DNA from: Brevibacterium sp. S111
Lineage (GTDB): Bacteria; Actinomycetota; Actinomycetes; Actinomycetales; Brevibacteriaceae
NCBI RefSeq assembly: GCF_004745075.1
Contig: NZ_RHFH01000001.1
Location: 124,001-188,000 of the forward strand
DNA: 64,000 bases
Direction: 5' to 3'
Part shown: positions 17,696-26,235 of the stretch, piece after piece
How the letters are laid out: the number at the start of each line of letters is the position of its first letter
Numbering within the stretch: the first letter of the stretch is position 1
The notes under the pieces: generated by a model
Told to the model about the DNA's origin: nothing
Seen by the model: the letters and a program-made list of their open reading frames with translations, nothing else
Databases searched by the model: none
Made by a program: the position numbers and the translations under genes

Positions 17696-18597
17696 TGGTG
17701 ACCCTCCTGTGAGAAGTTGAATACTGCGGCGTCAAAATCGTTGTACGCAGCGTAGTCGATCGTGTCGTACAGGTCCGCACGGGTCTGCATGCCCTCGAGC
17801 AGGTCCACCTGAGTGCCCTTGTCCCGAATGGTCTCCAGGCCCGTCTTGATCGCACCCATGGCGATGCGCAGAGTCGTGACCGGGTAGATCACGAGCTTGA
17901 CTCCCGCATTCGCCAGCTGCTCTGTTGTGAACAGTTCGCTCTTTCCGAATTCCGTCATGTTCGCCAGGATCGGCACATCGACGGCCGACGCGAAGGTCTC
18001 GAACTCGCCGAGGTCGCGCATCGCTTCGGGGAAGATCATGTCCGCTCCCGCATCGACGTAGGCCTTGGCCCGGTCGATGGCGGCGTCGAGACCTTCTCCG
18101 GCGCGAGAGTCCGTGCGGGCGCAGATGACGAAGTTCTCATCGCGACGGCCCTTGACCGCCGCTTTGATCCGCTTGGACATCTCGGCCGCGGTCACGACCT
18201 CCTTGCCGTCGAGGTGGCCGCAGCGTTTCGGATTGACCTGGTCTTCGAGGTGCATGCCCGAGATCCCTGCGTCCTCGAACTCCTGGACGGTGCGGGCCAC
18301 GTTCATGGCTTCGCCCCATCCGGTGTCGGCATCGATGAACGTCGGCAGGTTCGTCACTCGCGCGATGTTGCGTCCGTGGTCGGCCACCTCGGTGAGCGTG
18401 GTCAGCCCGATATCGGGCAGACCCATGGCCGCGGAGAATGCACCGCCGGAGATGTAGACGCCTTCGAAACCGGTCTGCTCGATGATCTGAGCGTTGATCG
18501 GGTTGATGGCGCCGGGGAACTGGACGATCTTGTCGCCGGCGAGGAGTTCGCGGAACTCAGCGCGACGCTCGGCCGGGGTTGCCTGTGCGCCGAGCAT
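17692..18597 (-). CDS. prpB: Methylisocitrate lyase PrpB
   Basis: A 301-residue member of the isocitrate lyase/PEP mutase superfamily. It cleaves 2-methylisocitrate to pyruvate and succinate. The active-site loop is NPKRCGHLDGKE (catalytic Cys in KRCGH), and metal-binding acids are in TFIDADTGWGEAMNV. The stop and start overlap prpC, and the first base meets the last base of prpD (18597), a tightly coupled three-gene unit. Confidence 0.95.
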   Translation of the reverse strand: MLGAQATPAERRAEFRELLAGDKIVQFPGAINPINAQIIEQTGFEGVYISGGAFSAAMGLPDIGLTTLTEVADHGRNIARVTNLPTFIDADTGWGEAMNVARTVQEFEDAGISGMHLEDQVNPKRCGHLDGKEVVTAAEMSKRIKAAVKGRRDENFVICARTDSRAGEGLDAAIDRAKAYVDAGADMIFPEAMRDLGEFETFASAVDVPILANMTEFGKSELFTTEQLANAGVKLVIYPVTTLRIAMGAIKTGLETIRDKGTQVDLLEGMQTRADLYDTIDYAAYNDFDAAVFNFSQEGHQ

Positions 18598-20093
18598 CAG
18601 AAGATGCCCTTCGATCCGCTGTGCTCGAGTCCGTCGACGACGAAGCTGAGTTCGCCCACACCCGAGGCATCGAGGTTCTCGAGGTTCTCAGCGAGGTCGA
18701 GGAACCGGGCCTGCTCCGCATCGGAGATGACGCCCTCGGCGAGGGTCTTGAACTTCTCGATGTAGTTCGCCCGGGCGAAGGGACGCGCACCGAATGGGTG
18801 GGCATCGGCCACGGCGATCTCGTCGGTCAGTGTCGATCCGTCGTCGAACTCGATCTCCACGCGGCCGCCGAAGGCCTTCTCGTTCGGGTCGGTCGAGTGG
18901 TAGCGACGGGTCCACTCCGGGTCCTCGGTGGTTTCGATCTTGTGCCACAGCTCGACGGTGTCGGGACGACCGGCGCGCTCGGGAGCGTAGGAGTGCTCGT
19001 GGTGCCAGCCCTGGTCCTGCATGGCCACGGCGAAGATGTACATGATCGAGTGGTCGAGGGTCTCGCGGCTGGCCTTGGGATCCATCTTCTGCGGATCGTT
19101 CGCGCCGGTGCCGATGACGTAATGGGTGTGGTGCGAGGTGTGGATGACGACGCGCTTGATCTTCGTCAGATCCTCGATCTGTCCGCCGAGCTTGCGCGCA
19201 AGGTCGATGAGCGCCTGCGCCTGGTACTCGGCCGAGTGCTCCTTGGTGTAGGTGTCGAGGATCGCACGCTTCGCTTCGCCCTGGCCCGGCAGCGGGACGG
19301 TGTAGCGGGCCTCGGGGCCGGAGAGGATCCAGGCGATGAAGCCGTCTTCGCCTTCGTAGATCGGGTTCGGTGCCCCTTCACCGCGCATCGCACGGTCGAC
19401 GGCCTCGACGGCCATCTTCCCGGCGAAGGCGGGAGCATGAGCCTTCCAGGACGAGATCTCGCCCTTGCGCGACTGACGGGTCGCGGTGGTCACGTGCAGC
19501 GCCTGCTGGACGGCCTGGAAGGTGACCTCGGTGGGCAGGCCGAGCAGCGCGCCGATGCCGGCCGCCGCGGAGGGACCGAGGTGGGCGACGTGGTCGATCT
19601 TGTGCTCGTGCAGGCACATGCCCTTGACCAGGTCGACCTGGATCTCGTAGCCGGTGGCGATGCCGTTGATGAGGTCCTTGCCGCCGATGCCCTTGTGCTG
19701 GGCGACCGCGAGGACGGCCGGGATGTTGTCGCCGGGGTGCGAGTATTCGGCAGCGAGGAACGTGTCGTGGAAGTCGAGTTCACGCACGGCCACACCATTG
19801 GCCCAAGCGGCCCATTCCGGAGAGAAGCGATCGGTCACGGGCAGACCGAAGATGTTGGCACCCGGGTTGAACGGATGAGCCTGCGCCTGCTCACGAGCGT
19901 GCGTCGGAGCGGAGCGGCGCACCGAGGCGGCTGCCACGGCGGCGTTGTCGATGATGCGGTTGATGACCATCTCGGTGACGTCTGCGTCGACCGGCGTCGA
20001 GTCGGATGCGACTTCGGCGATCTTCCAAGCGAGCTGATCTTCGCGAGCCAGGTTCTCTGAGCTCTTATGAGTGCGGACTTCATGATTGATCAT
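18597..20093 (-). CDS. prpD: 2-Methylcitrate dehydratase PrpD
   Basis: A 498-residue MmgE/PrpD family dehydratase converting 2-methylcitrate to 2-methyl-cis-aconitate. Recognisable segments are [46 protein letters not shown] and [20 protein letters not shown]. First gene of prpD-prpB-prpC. The start ATG at 20093 faces a 194-nt divergent region with two inverted repeats. No PrpR/RamB-type regulator is next to the operon, unlike in mycobacteria. Confidence 0.95.
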   Translation of the reverse strand: MINHEVRTHKSSENLAREDQLAWKIAEVASDSTPVDADVTEMVINRIIDNAAVAAASVRRSAPTHAREQAQAHPFNPGANIFGLPVTDRFSPEWAAWANGVAVRELDFHDTFLAAEYSHPGDNIPAVLAVAQHKGIGGKDLINGIATGYEIQVDLVKGMCLHEHKIDHVAHLGPSAAAGIGALLGLPTEVTFQAVQQALHVTTATRQSRKGEISSWKAHAPAFAGKMAVEAVDRAMRGEGAPNPIYEGEDGFIAWILSGPEARYTVPLPGQGEAKRAILDTYTKEHSAEYQAQALIDLARKLGGQIEDLTKIKRVVIHTSHHTHYVIGTGANDPQKMDPKASRETLDHSIMYIFAVAMQDQGWHHEHSYAPERAGRPDTVELWHKIETTEDPEWTRRYHSTDPNEKAFGGRVEIEFDDGSTLTDEIAVADAHPFGARPFARANYIEKFKTLAEGVISDAEQARFLDLAENLENLDASGVGELSFVVDGLEHSGSKGIF

Positions 20094-20162
20094 GGATACC
20101 CCTTCATAGTCCTTGACCGGAACTGGTCGTCAGGTGCTGACCCCACTGTAGGTCACGGCACT

Positions 20163-20206
20163 CGGCAGATCTCTGCCGGTCGGAGATTTATCTCGACATC
20201 AAGATA
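20163..20206. promoter_or_regulatory. Two inverted repeats in the prpD upstream region
   Basis: CGGCAGA-TC-TCTGCCG (20163-20178) is a 7-bp inverted repeat. TATCTCGACATCAAGATA (20189-20206) is an 18-nt near-palindrome with 14 of 18 symmetric positions, and its spacing and TATCT...AGATA ends resemble MarR-family operators. Both lie between the divergent starts of prpD (20093) and the Nudix-like gene (20288). No marR gene is present nearby. Confidence 0.4.
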
Positions 20207-20287
20207 TTTTACCCGATGTGTGCGCTGGTTCACCAACAGGGTCCGATGCCTCTTCTGCACCGACCCCCGATATGGGACGATTGCCTC

Positions 20288-20827
20288 ATGACCCGCACTG
20301 CATTGGACTTCGATGAGAACTGGTTCGACGATGCGGAGTTCGCCCGCCTGCGCAGACGGATCCCCATCCCCTACGTCAACGCGATCCCCGTGCGAGTCGG
20401 CGAGGCCGGCAACGTCGAACGCATCGGACTGCTGCTGCGCAGCCTCGAGGACGGAACCCTGGGCCGCGAGGTCGTGGGCGGGCGCATCCGCTTCCACGAA
20501 TCGATCCGCTCCGCGCTCATGCGGCACGCCGAGAACGACCTCGGCCCGATGGCGCTGCCGGTCATCCCGCCGTCGATCTCCCCGTTCCACATCGCCGAAT
20601 ACTTCCCGACCGAAGGCTCCGGCCTCCTCCACGACCCCCGGCAGCACGCGATCTCGATGTGCTTCGTCCTCGAGGTCCGCGGCGAGTGCACTCCACGAGC
20701 CGATGCCCTCAGTCTCGACTGGCTGACCCCCGAGGAGACCCTGCGCCCCGACATCACCAGCGAGCTCTGCCACGGTCAGGATTTCATCCTCAAGGCCGCG
20801 CTCACCCATCTGGGCTTCCCGGTCTGA
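20288..20827 (+). CDS. Nudix-fold protein with degenerate Nudix box (DUF4916-like)
   Basis: A 179-residue protein. Residues 57-80 align to the Nudix box frame G-x5-E-x7-R with GRIRFHE...R, but the catalytic REXXEE part reads RHAEND and the final Gly is kept. The rest (IPYVNAIPVRVGE, HAISMCFVLEVRGEC) fits a Nudix fold, probably the DUF4916 group. It may bind a nucleotide-like ligand without hydrolysis, or use other metal ligands. Start ATG 20288; the longer frame to 20216 would run into the prpD promoter zone. It is divergent from prpD. Confidence 0.65.
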   Translation: MTRTALDFDENWFDDAEFARLRRRIPIPYVNAIPVRVGEAGNVERIGLLLRSLEDGTLGREVVGGRIRFHESIRSALMRHAENDLGPMALPVIPPSISPFHIAEYFPTEGSGLLHDPRQHAISMCFVLEVRGECTPRADALSLDWLTPEETLRPDITSELCHGQDFILKAALTHLGFPV

Positions 20828-20852
20828 GACTGCGGTTCTCACAGACACCATT

Positions 20853-20869
20853 TTCTACATTCCGTAGAA
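20853..20869. promoter_or_regulatory. Candidate operator upstream of the universal stress protein gene
   Basis: TTCTAC-attcc-GTAGAA is a perfect 6-bp inverted repeat with a 5-nt spacer, 95 bases before the USP start and 26 bases after the upstream stop. Position and symmetry suggest a repressor or activator site; no cognate regulator is adjacent. Confidence 0.4.
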
Positions 20870-20963
20870 TAACCTTGGTAGACTGGTGGCGACGCAGACG
20901 ATACCGCTGGTCGGGGCCGTCGTCGGCGTCTGGGTTGGCCAGGCCCCGAGGGAGAGGTTCGAG

Positions 20964-21923
20964 ATGTCTGCCCAGTCCCCAATGCCCGAGTCCCACACCC
21001 CCGAAACACGTCCGGCTGATGCCCGGCCGTCCGAGTCCGGTCTCAACCGGGAGTTCGGCGTCCTCGTCGGCTTCGACGGCTCCGAACTCGCCGGTCTCGC
21101 GGTCCGCTGCGGCGCGCTGGAAGCCGAACGACGCAAGACCACGTTGACCGTCGTGACCGCATATCCGCTGCCGACGATGATCTACCCGAACATGGCGTCG
21201 ATTCCCAGCGAGCCCGAGGACGCGATAGCGAAGCAGGAAGCGGAGAAGATCCTCGCCGAGGCGGTCGAACTCCTCCGCGATCATCCCGGAGAGAAGAGCT
21301 TCCGCACCGTGCCCGGCGATGCGGCCGGCTCGCTCATCGCGCTGAGCACCGATGCCGAGGTCATCATCCTCGGCGCGCGGGGCCGAGGCGGCTTCATGGG
21401 CCGCGTCCTCGGCTCGGTGTCCACCGCCGTGCCGGCTCACGCTCACTGTCCGACGATCGTCGTCCCCCACCATGCCGCGAACGCCGAGGCGGACGGACCG
21501 GTGGTCGTGGCCGTCGACGGTTCGGACACCGGCCGGGTCGCCATGGTCACCGCGGCCGCCGAAGCCGCCCTGCGCCGAACAGCACTCGAAGTCGTCGCGG
21601 TGCTTCCGGCGGGAGAGGAATGGCTCTACTGGTACCCCGAGCTCGAGCTCAGCTCCGAAGTCACGGGACGGCGGCAGAAGCAGATCGCTGCCGGACTGGA
21701 GGAAGAGATCGCGCAGCTGTCCGAGCAGTTCCCGGATCTCGAGGTGTCCTCCTCGGTGCCGGTCGGTGACCCCACGCAGACGCTCGTCGAGATCAGCGCC
21801 AGGGCGCAGCTGACGGTGATGGGCACGCGCGGACGAGGACGGTTCCGCAGCGTCCTGCTCGGCTCCGTCTCACGCGGAGTCCTCAATCATGCCGAGGGCA
21901 CGGTGATGGTCGTCCCGAGCTGA
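20964..21923 (+). CDS. Two-domain universal stress protein
   Basis: A 319-residue protein with two UspA domains. Domain 1 covers about residues 32-165 (VLVGFDGSELAGLAVRCGA ... ILGARGRGGFMGRVLGSVST). Domain 2 covers about 175-318 (VVVAVDGSDTGRVAMV ... VMGTRGRGRFRSVLLGSVSR). Both keep the ATP-binding G-2x-G-9x-G-(S/T) pattern, so both may bind ATP as in mycobacterial tandem USPs. The start is ATG 20964, preceded by GGAGAGG; 26 upstream in-frame residues are not conserved. Likely induced by hypoxia or starvation; regulator unknown. Confidence 0.9.
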   Translation: MSAQSPMPESHTPETRPADARPSESGLNREFGVLVGFDGSELAGLAVRCGALEAERRKTTLTVVTAYPLPTMIYPNMASIPSEPEDAIAKQEAEKILAEAVELLRDHPGEKSFRTVPGDAAGSLIALSTDAEVIILGARGRGGFMGRVLGSVSTAVPAHAHCPTIVVPHHAANAEADGPVVVAVDGSDTGRVAMVTAAAEAALRRTALEVVAVLPAGEEWLYWYPELELSSEVTGRRQKQIAAGLEEEIAQLSEQFPDLEVSSSVPVGDPTQTLVEISARAQLTVMGTRGRGRFRSVLLGSVSRGVLNHAEGTVMVVPS

Positions 21924-22020
21924 CAGCAACGGCACCTGACAGCGCGGCGGCACCTGAGGGTCCGCGGACCGGACAGCTCCGTGCCGGGGCCCGCTCTCCC
22001 CTGTTGTACAGTGGTGGCTA

Positions 22021-22110
22021 CGACAGGGGAGCGCCGTCAGGGGCGCTGAGAGTGCAGAAGAAGCTGCAAACCCTCGAACCTGATGCGGCTAGGACCGCCG
22101 AAGGAAGTCG
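22021..22110 (+). promoter_or_regulatory. TPP riboswitch (THI element)
   Basis: The conserved THI-box blocks are present in order: ACAGGGGAGC, then GGGGCGCTGAGAG, then CCCTCGAACCTGAT, GGCTAGGACCGCCG and GAAGGAAGTCG. CGAC at 22021-22024 pairs with GTCG at 22107-22110 as the base of P1. It lies 35 bases before the ykoE start. It binds thiamine pyrophosphate and should shut down the downstream ECF transporter when thiamine is abundant. Confidence 0.95.
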
Positions 22111-22122
22111 AGACTCTTCACC

Positions 22123-22140
22123 CCTCCTTGTATGAGGAGG
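22123..22140 (+). promoter_or_regulatory. Shine-Dalgarno sequestering hairpin after the TPP riboswitch
   Basis: CCTCCT (22123-22128) can pair fully with the ykoE ribosome site AGGAGG (22135-22140) across a 6-nt loop; the ATG follows at 22145. This suggests that the switch acts on translation initiation rather than by a terminator, since no U-tract terminator is visible. Confidence 0.7.
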
Positions 22141-22144
22141 CACA

Positions 22145-22774
22145 ATGCCGAAAACCACCACACCGAAAACCACCTCCGCCGCGGCGACCGCACACACCAG
22201 GGCTCCGAAATCGAAGCAGTGGCGGGTCGTGGACTATGTCACCACCGCCGTGCTCGGCATCGCCGTCGGGCTCGTGTTCTGGGTGTTGGCGCTGAGCTGG
22301 AAGGTCCTCGAACTCGCCTTCCAGGCCTTCCCGCCCTCTATCGGGCTCATCGCCGGCCTGTGGGTCCTCGCCGGCCCCTTGGCCGCTGCGATCATCCGCA
22401 AGCCCGGAGCCGCGCTCCTGTGCGAACTCATCGCCGCCATCGTCGAGGCGGTCCTCGGCTCACACTTCGGAACCACCGTGCTGCTGTCCGGGTTCATTCA
22501 GGGCCTCGGTGCCGAACTCGTCTTCGCCGCCTTCGGCTACAGGCGGTTCACGCTCTGGATCACCGCGCTGTCAGGGGTCGTGGCCGCGGCGTTCATGGCT
22601 GTGAGCGAGAACATCATGTACAACGCCGAATGGCAGTTCGGCTATCAGGCGATCTACGCGGTGTGCGCCATCGTCTCCGGCCTCGTCCTCTCCGGCATCG
22701 GCGCCTGGTACGCGTATCGGGCGATCGCAGCCACCGGGGCGCTGAGCTCGTTCGCCTCCGGTCGCCTGCGCTGA
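22145..22774 (+). CDS. ykoE: Thiamine/HMP ECF transporter substrate-binding membrane protein YkoE
   Basis: A 209-residue membrane protein with about five to six helices after a 28-residue polar N-terminus. It fits the YkoE S-component family (VVDYVTTAVLGIAVGLVFW, then HFGTTVLLSGFIQGLGAELVF and AEWQFGYQAIYAVCAIVSG). YkoE captures hydroxymethylpyrimidine or thiamine. It is preceded by a TPP riboswitch with an SD-masking hairpin. Its stop overlaps the ykoD start by 1 base (TGATG). Confidence 0.92.
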   Translation: MPKTTTPKTTSAAATAHTRAPKSKQWRVVDYVTTAVLGIAVGLVFWVLALSWKVLELAFQAFPPSIGLIAGLWVLAGPLAAAIIRKPGAALLCELIAAIVEAVLGSHFGTTVLLSGFIQGLGAELVFAAFGYRRFTLWITALSGVVAAAFMAVSENIMYNAEWQFGYQAIYAVCAIVSGLVLSGIGAWYAYRAIAATGALSSFASGRLR

Positions 22775-24351
22775 TGGCACTGCCGATCACGGCACGCGGA
22801 TACTCGTGGACGCATGCCGATCGCGATACACCGGCTGTCGGGCCCCTCGACATCGACATCGCCGCGGGTGAGAAGGTCCTCCTCCTCGGCCCCTCGGGGG
22901 CCGGCAAGTCGACTCTGCTCCATGCCATCGCCGGCGTCCTGCCCGAGGAGTCCGGCGAGTCCAGCGGTGAGCTCCTCGTCGGCGGCGAGGCTCCGAATCC
23001 TCGCCGAGGCGGCACCGGACTGGTCCTGCAGGATCCCGATTCGCAGGTGATCTTCTCCCGCATCGGCGACGATGTCGCCTTCGGGATGGAGAACCTCGGT
23101 CTGCCCGCCGAGACCATCGAGGCTCGGATTCCCTCGTCTCTGCGTGCCATGGGACTCGACCTGCCCGCCGAGCATCCGAGTGCGGCGCTGTCCGGCGGGC
23201 AGAAGCAGCGTCTGGCTCTGGCCGGCATCCATGCGATGTCGCCGGAGATCATCGTCCTCGACGAGCCGACGGCCAATATCGATCCGTCTTCCGCGCCCGG
23301 CGTCCGTGATGCCGTCCTTGCCGTGCAGGCCGAGACTCAGGCGACCATGCTCGTCGTCGAACACCGCGTGGGGCTGTGGCTCGATCACGTCGATCGGGTG
23401 ATCGTGCTCGGCCGGCAGGGAATCCTCGCCCAGGGCGCTCCGAGTCGGGTCTTCGGTCATCCGAATCTCTCAAGCGTTCTCATCGAGTGCGGCATCTGGG
23501 TGCCCGAGGCCCCCTCACTATCCCGCGATGACCGTACCCGGTCGCTGAGCGGATCCGTCCGGACCGGTGGTGAGCCCGAACGGTCACGGGTTCTGTCCGA
23601 CCGGGCGGACGACCGCCTCGGCGAGGTGCTGCTGCGCACGGAGGAACTCAGCGTTGCGCGACCGCGGATGCGCGCGCCCGCAGTCGCCGGCCTCGATCTG
23701 AGTCTGCGCGCCGGGCAGGCGCTCGGCCTCGTCGGCCCGAACGGGGCCGGGAAGTCGACGACAGCACTGACCATGGCCGGGCTCATTCCCGAATTCGCCG
23801 GTGCGGTCCACGCCGAGGCAGAGCTGCGTGACGGGCTCAGACGCACCCGCCCCTTCGCCTGGCCTTCTGCTCAGTTGGCCCCGCGCATCGGGATGGTCTT
23901 CCAGGAACCCGCGCATCAGTTCCTCGCCTCCAGCGTCGCCGGCGAACTCGAACTCGGTCCGCGACTGGCCGGCTGGTCGAGTGCCGAGATCACGTCACGA
24001 GTGGATGACCTGCTCGTGTCACTCGGTCTGGCCGAACTCTCGCAGGCGCACCCGCAGAGCCTGTCCGGAGGAGAGAAACGGCGCCTGTCGGTGGCGGCCA
24101 TGATGGCACCGCGACCGCGAGTCCTCATCGTCGACGAGCCGACCTTCGGTCAGGATGCGCTGACGTGGGCGGGACTTGTCGAGATGTTCCTCGATGCTCT
24201 CGCGCACGGATCTGCGGTCGTGGCGGTCAGTCACGATCAGGCGTTCCTCGAGGCGATCGGGGCCGATCTCCTCGATCTCGGCGACCACGGTGGTGGGGCC
24301 GCGACAGTGTCCGCCGACGTCCAGGTCAGGGCCGGTGATCGCGGTGAGTGA
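22774..24351 (+). CDS. ykoD: ECF transporter double ATPase YkoD (CbiO-CbiO fusion)
   Basis: A 525-residue protein with two ABC ATPase domains. Domain 1 has Walker A GPSGAGKST, a Q-loop LQDPDSQ, the signature LSGGQKQRL and Walker B IIVLDEPTANID. Domain 2 (from about residue 285) has GPNGAGKST, FQEPAHQF, LSGGEKRRL and VLIVDEPTFGQD. They power the thiamine-precursor ECF transporter. In domain 2 the Walker B carboxylate and Glu are kept, so both sites look competent. It overlaps ykoE by 1 base and ykoC by 8 bases. Confidence 0.94.
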   Translation: MALPITARGYSWTHADRDTPAVGPLDIDIAAGEKVLLLGPSGAGKSTLLHAIAGVLPEESGESSGELLVGGEAPNPRRGGTGLVLQDPDSQVIFSRIGDDVAFGMENLGLPAETIEARIPSSLRAMGLDLPAEHPSAALSGGQKQRLALAGIHAMSPEIIVLDEPTANIDPSSAPGVRDAVLAVQAETQATMLVVEHRVGLWLDHVDRVIVLGRQGILAQGAPSRVFGHPNLSSVLIECGIWVPEAPSLSRDDRTRSLSGSVRTGGEPERSRVLSDRADDRLGEVLLRTEELSVARPRMRAPAVAGLDLSLRAGQALGLVGPNGAGKSTTALTMAGLIPEFAGAVHAEAELRDGLRRTRPFAWPSAQLAPRIGMVFQEPAHQFLASSVAGELELGPRLAGWSSAEITSRVDDLLVSLGLAELSQAHPQSLSGGEKRRLSVAAMMAPRPRVLIVDEPTFGQDALTWAGLVEMFLDALAHGSAVVAVSHDQAFLEAIGADLLDLGDHGGGAATVSADVQVRAGDRGE

Positions 24352-25189
24352 ACGACTCGCGCGGGTGCGCTCCTCCCCCACCGAGGCGGCCGTTCCGGAT
24401 CCGGGCCAGCTCATTCCCGTCATGCGCAGCACCCTCGTGGTTCGGTGCAACCCGCTGACGAAGATCGGGGTGGCGCTCATCCTCATGGTCGGGGCTCTGC
24501 TGAGCATCGATCTGGTCTCGGCCGGAGTCGTCTTCGTCTTCTGCCTTCTTGCCCTTCCGGCCACGGGTCTCGACCTGTCGGCCGCGGCGAAGAGACTGTG
24601 GTTCCTGCCTGCCGGCGCCCTGCTCGCGGCCTGGGGTACCGCCTTGCTGGCGGAGAAGACCGGACCCGTCGTCGTCGACTTCGGACCGATCCTATTCACC
24701 ACCGGATCGCTGTCCGCGGCCGCCGCGATCTTCCTCCGGGCTCTGGCCCTGGCGATTCCGCTCATCGTGCTCGCCTCGACGATCGATCCGCGCGACCTGT
24801 CCGATGCGCTCATCCAACATCTGCGCCTGCCCGAGGTGGTCGTGGTCTCTGTACTTGCCGCCTCGCGGCTCCTCGGACTCCTGGTCAGCGAATGGCAGGT
24901 GCTGTCGATGGCGCGGCGAGCCAGGGGTGTGGCCGGAGGTTCGCTGCTGCGGAGGACTCACAGCCTCTTCAGCGGGGTGTTCGTCCTGCTCGTAGTCTCG
25001 ATTCGTCGCGCCACCACACTGGCGATGGCGATGGAGGGCCGTGCGTTCGGTCGTCCCGGCCGGACATGGCGCAGGCGCTCACACTTCGGGATCCGGGATC
25101 TCGTGGTCGTGCTCATCAGCCTGGCCGTCTGTGCACTGGCGATCGTCGCCGCGCACCTGCTGGGGACCTGGAATCCGATCATCGGCTGA
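24344..25189 (+). CDS. ykoC: ECF transporter transmembrane coupling protein YkoC
   Basis: A 281-residue T-component (CbiQ family). It begins with RCNPLTKIGVALILMVGALL, has five to six helices, and ends its cytosolic coupling helices with the two Ala-Arg-Gly type motifs: SMARRARGVAGGS and MAMEGRAFGRPG. It joins YkoE to YkoD. The most likely start is GTG 24344 inside the end of ykoD (VSERLARVRSS); GTG 24335 is an alternative. The longer frame upstream lies in ykoD and is not used. Confidence 0.9.
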   Translation: MSERLARVRSSPTEAAVPDPGQLIPVMRSTLVVRCNPLTKIGVALILMVGALLSIDLVSAGVVFVFCLLALPATGLDLSAAAKRLWFLPAGALLAAWGTALLAEKTGPVVVDFGPILFTTGSLSAAAAIFLRALALAIPLIVLASTIDPRDLSDALIQHLRLPEVVVVSVLAASRLLGLLVSEWQVLSMARRARGVAGGSLLRRTHSLFSGVFVLLVVSIRRATTLAMAMEGRAFGRPGRTWRRRSHFGIRDLVVVLISLAVCALAIVAAHLLGTWNPIIG

Positions 25190-25206
25190 AGCTGAGCCGA
25201 AGCGCT

Positions 25207-25770
25207 TCAGTCCCGGGCCGACGGGCCTGCGAGCCGGCTGAGAAAGTCCTTGCCGAAGGCCCGCCATTCTTCGAGAGCGTCCGGGCTCGGCAGCTTCGAG
25301 GTGGTGAGGACGACGAGAGTCTTGTCGTCGCTCTTCGCCTCGGCGGCGACTTCGACCTTGATCCCGCCGTCGAGGTCCGCTCGCCAGAAGGAGCGCTTCG
25401 CGGTCTCGGAGGTGCGGGGTTCTCCCTCGAGGGCCGCTCCGTTGAGAGTGCCGTCGACGAAGGAGGCGAACTTCGCGATGAGGTCGCTGCGCTGACCGGA
25501 AATCGTGCGGGAGACAGCCACGTCGAAGGTGCCGTCGGCACGCTGCCCCGGCACCCGCCGACCGATCTCCTGCTCGTAGGCGACGACTGCACCTTGGACC
25601 CACCAGCCGTGGTTGTCGACTTGGCCTTCGAACTGCGGATAGAGAGCGTCGGCAAGTTCTCTGTGACTCGCCGACGCTCCCCCGGCCGCCTCGAGGCGAG
25701 CGCGGGTGTCCTCCCACTTCTCGCCGAGGGCGGTCTCGATCGCCGGAATGTTCATCCCTCTGGTCGCCAT
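25207..25770 (-). CDS. Uncharacterised protein, 187 residues
   Basis: I do not recognise a firm family. The N-terminal 75 residues are helical with IETALGEKWEDTRARLEAA and DNHGWWVQGAVVAYEQEIGRR. The C-terminal half has a beta pattern with SFWRADLDGGIKVEVAAEAK followed by KTLVVLTTSKLPSPDALEEW, which resembles the lipid-binding START/AHSA1 style. No signal peptide or membrane segment. It is convergent with ykoC (stops 17 bases apart) and 56 bases downstream of the monooxygenase gene. Confidence 0.7.
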   Translation of the reverse strand: MATRGMNIPAIETALGEKWEDTRARLEAAGGASASHRELADALYPQFEGQVDNHGWWVQGAVVAYEQEIGRRVPGQRADGTFDVAVSRTISGQRSDLIAKFASFVDGTLNGAALEGEPRTSETAKRSFWRADLDGGIKVEVAAEAKSDDKTLVVLTTSKLPSPDALEEWRAFGKDFLSRLAGPSARD

Positions 25771-25826
25771 GGCAGAAGTCTAATCTCTGCGGCGCCCAAT
25801 AGCGACGGTTCAGGCCGGTCCGGCGA

Positions 25827-26147
25827 TCAGTCGATCTTGAGTTCGCCCATCTCGTCCCAGCCTTCGCCGTCGATCTTGCGGGAGATGATCTTCGGGGTCG
25901 AGGCCAGGTGCGGGCGCATCGCTTCGAGCCCGGCAGCGAAGTGATCGCTCGTGACATGCGGTTCGGCACCCTCGTCGGTGAATGCTTCGACGAGGACGAA
26001 CTCGTTCGGGTTCTCCAGGCTCTTCGACCATTCGAAGAAGAGATTGCCCGGTTCGGCCCGGGTCGCCTCGGTGAAGGTGCGCACTGCCTCGGGGAACTTC
26101 TCGACGCTTTCGGGTTTCACGTCGTACTTCACAACGATGAAGATCAT
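25827..26147 (-). CDS. Antibiotic biosynthesis monooxygenase (ABM) domain protein
   Basis: A 106-residue dimeric alpha+beta barrel protein of the YgiN/ABM type, with MIFIVVKYDVKPESVEKFPE, TRAEPGNLFFEWSKSLENP and FVLVEAFTDEGAEPHVTSDH. Family members are cofactor-free quinol monooxygenases or haem-degrading enzymes. The pattern EPGNLFFEW...HVTSDHF is the quinol-monooxygenase-like version. No linked substrate pathway is visible. Confidence 0.85.
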   Translation of the reverse strand: MIFIVVKYDVKPESVEKFPEAVRTFTEATRAEPGNLFFEWSKSLENPNEFVLVEAFTDEGAEPHVTSDHFAAGLEAMRPHLASTPKIISRKIDGEGWDEMGELKID

Positions 26148-26235
26148 GGGATTCTCCTTCAGCTCTTTGGTGGATGGTTCGTCTTCAGCCTAGTTCGGTC
26201 GACCGCACGAATCGACTGGACGCAGCGAGAACGCC

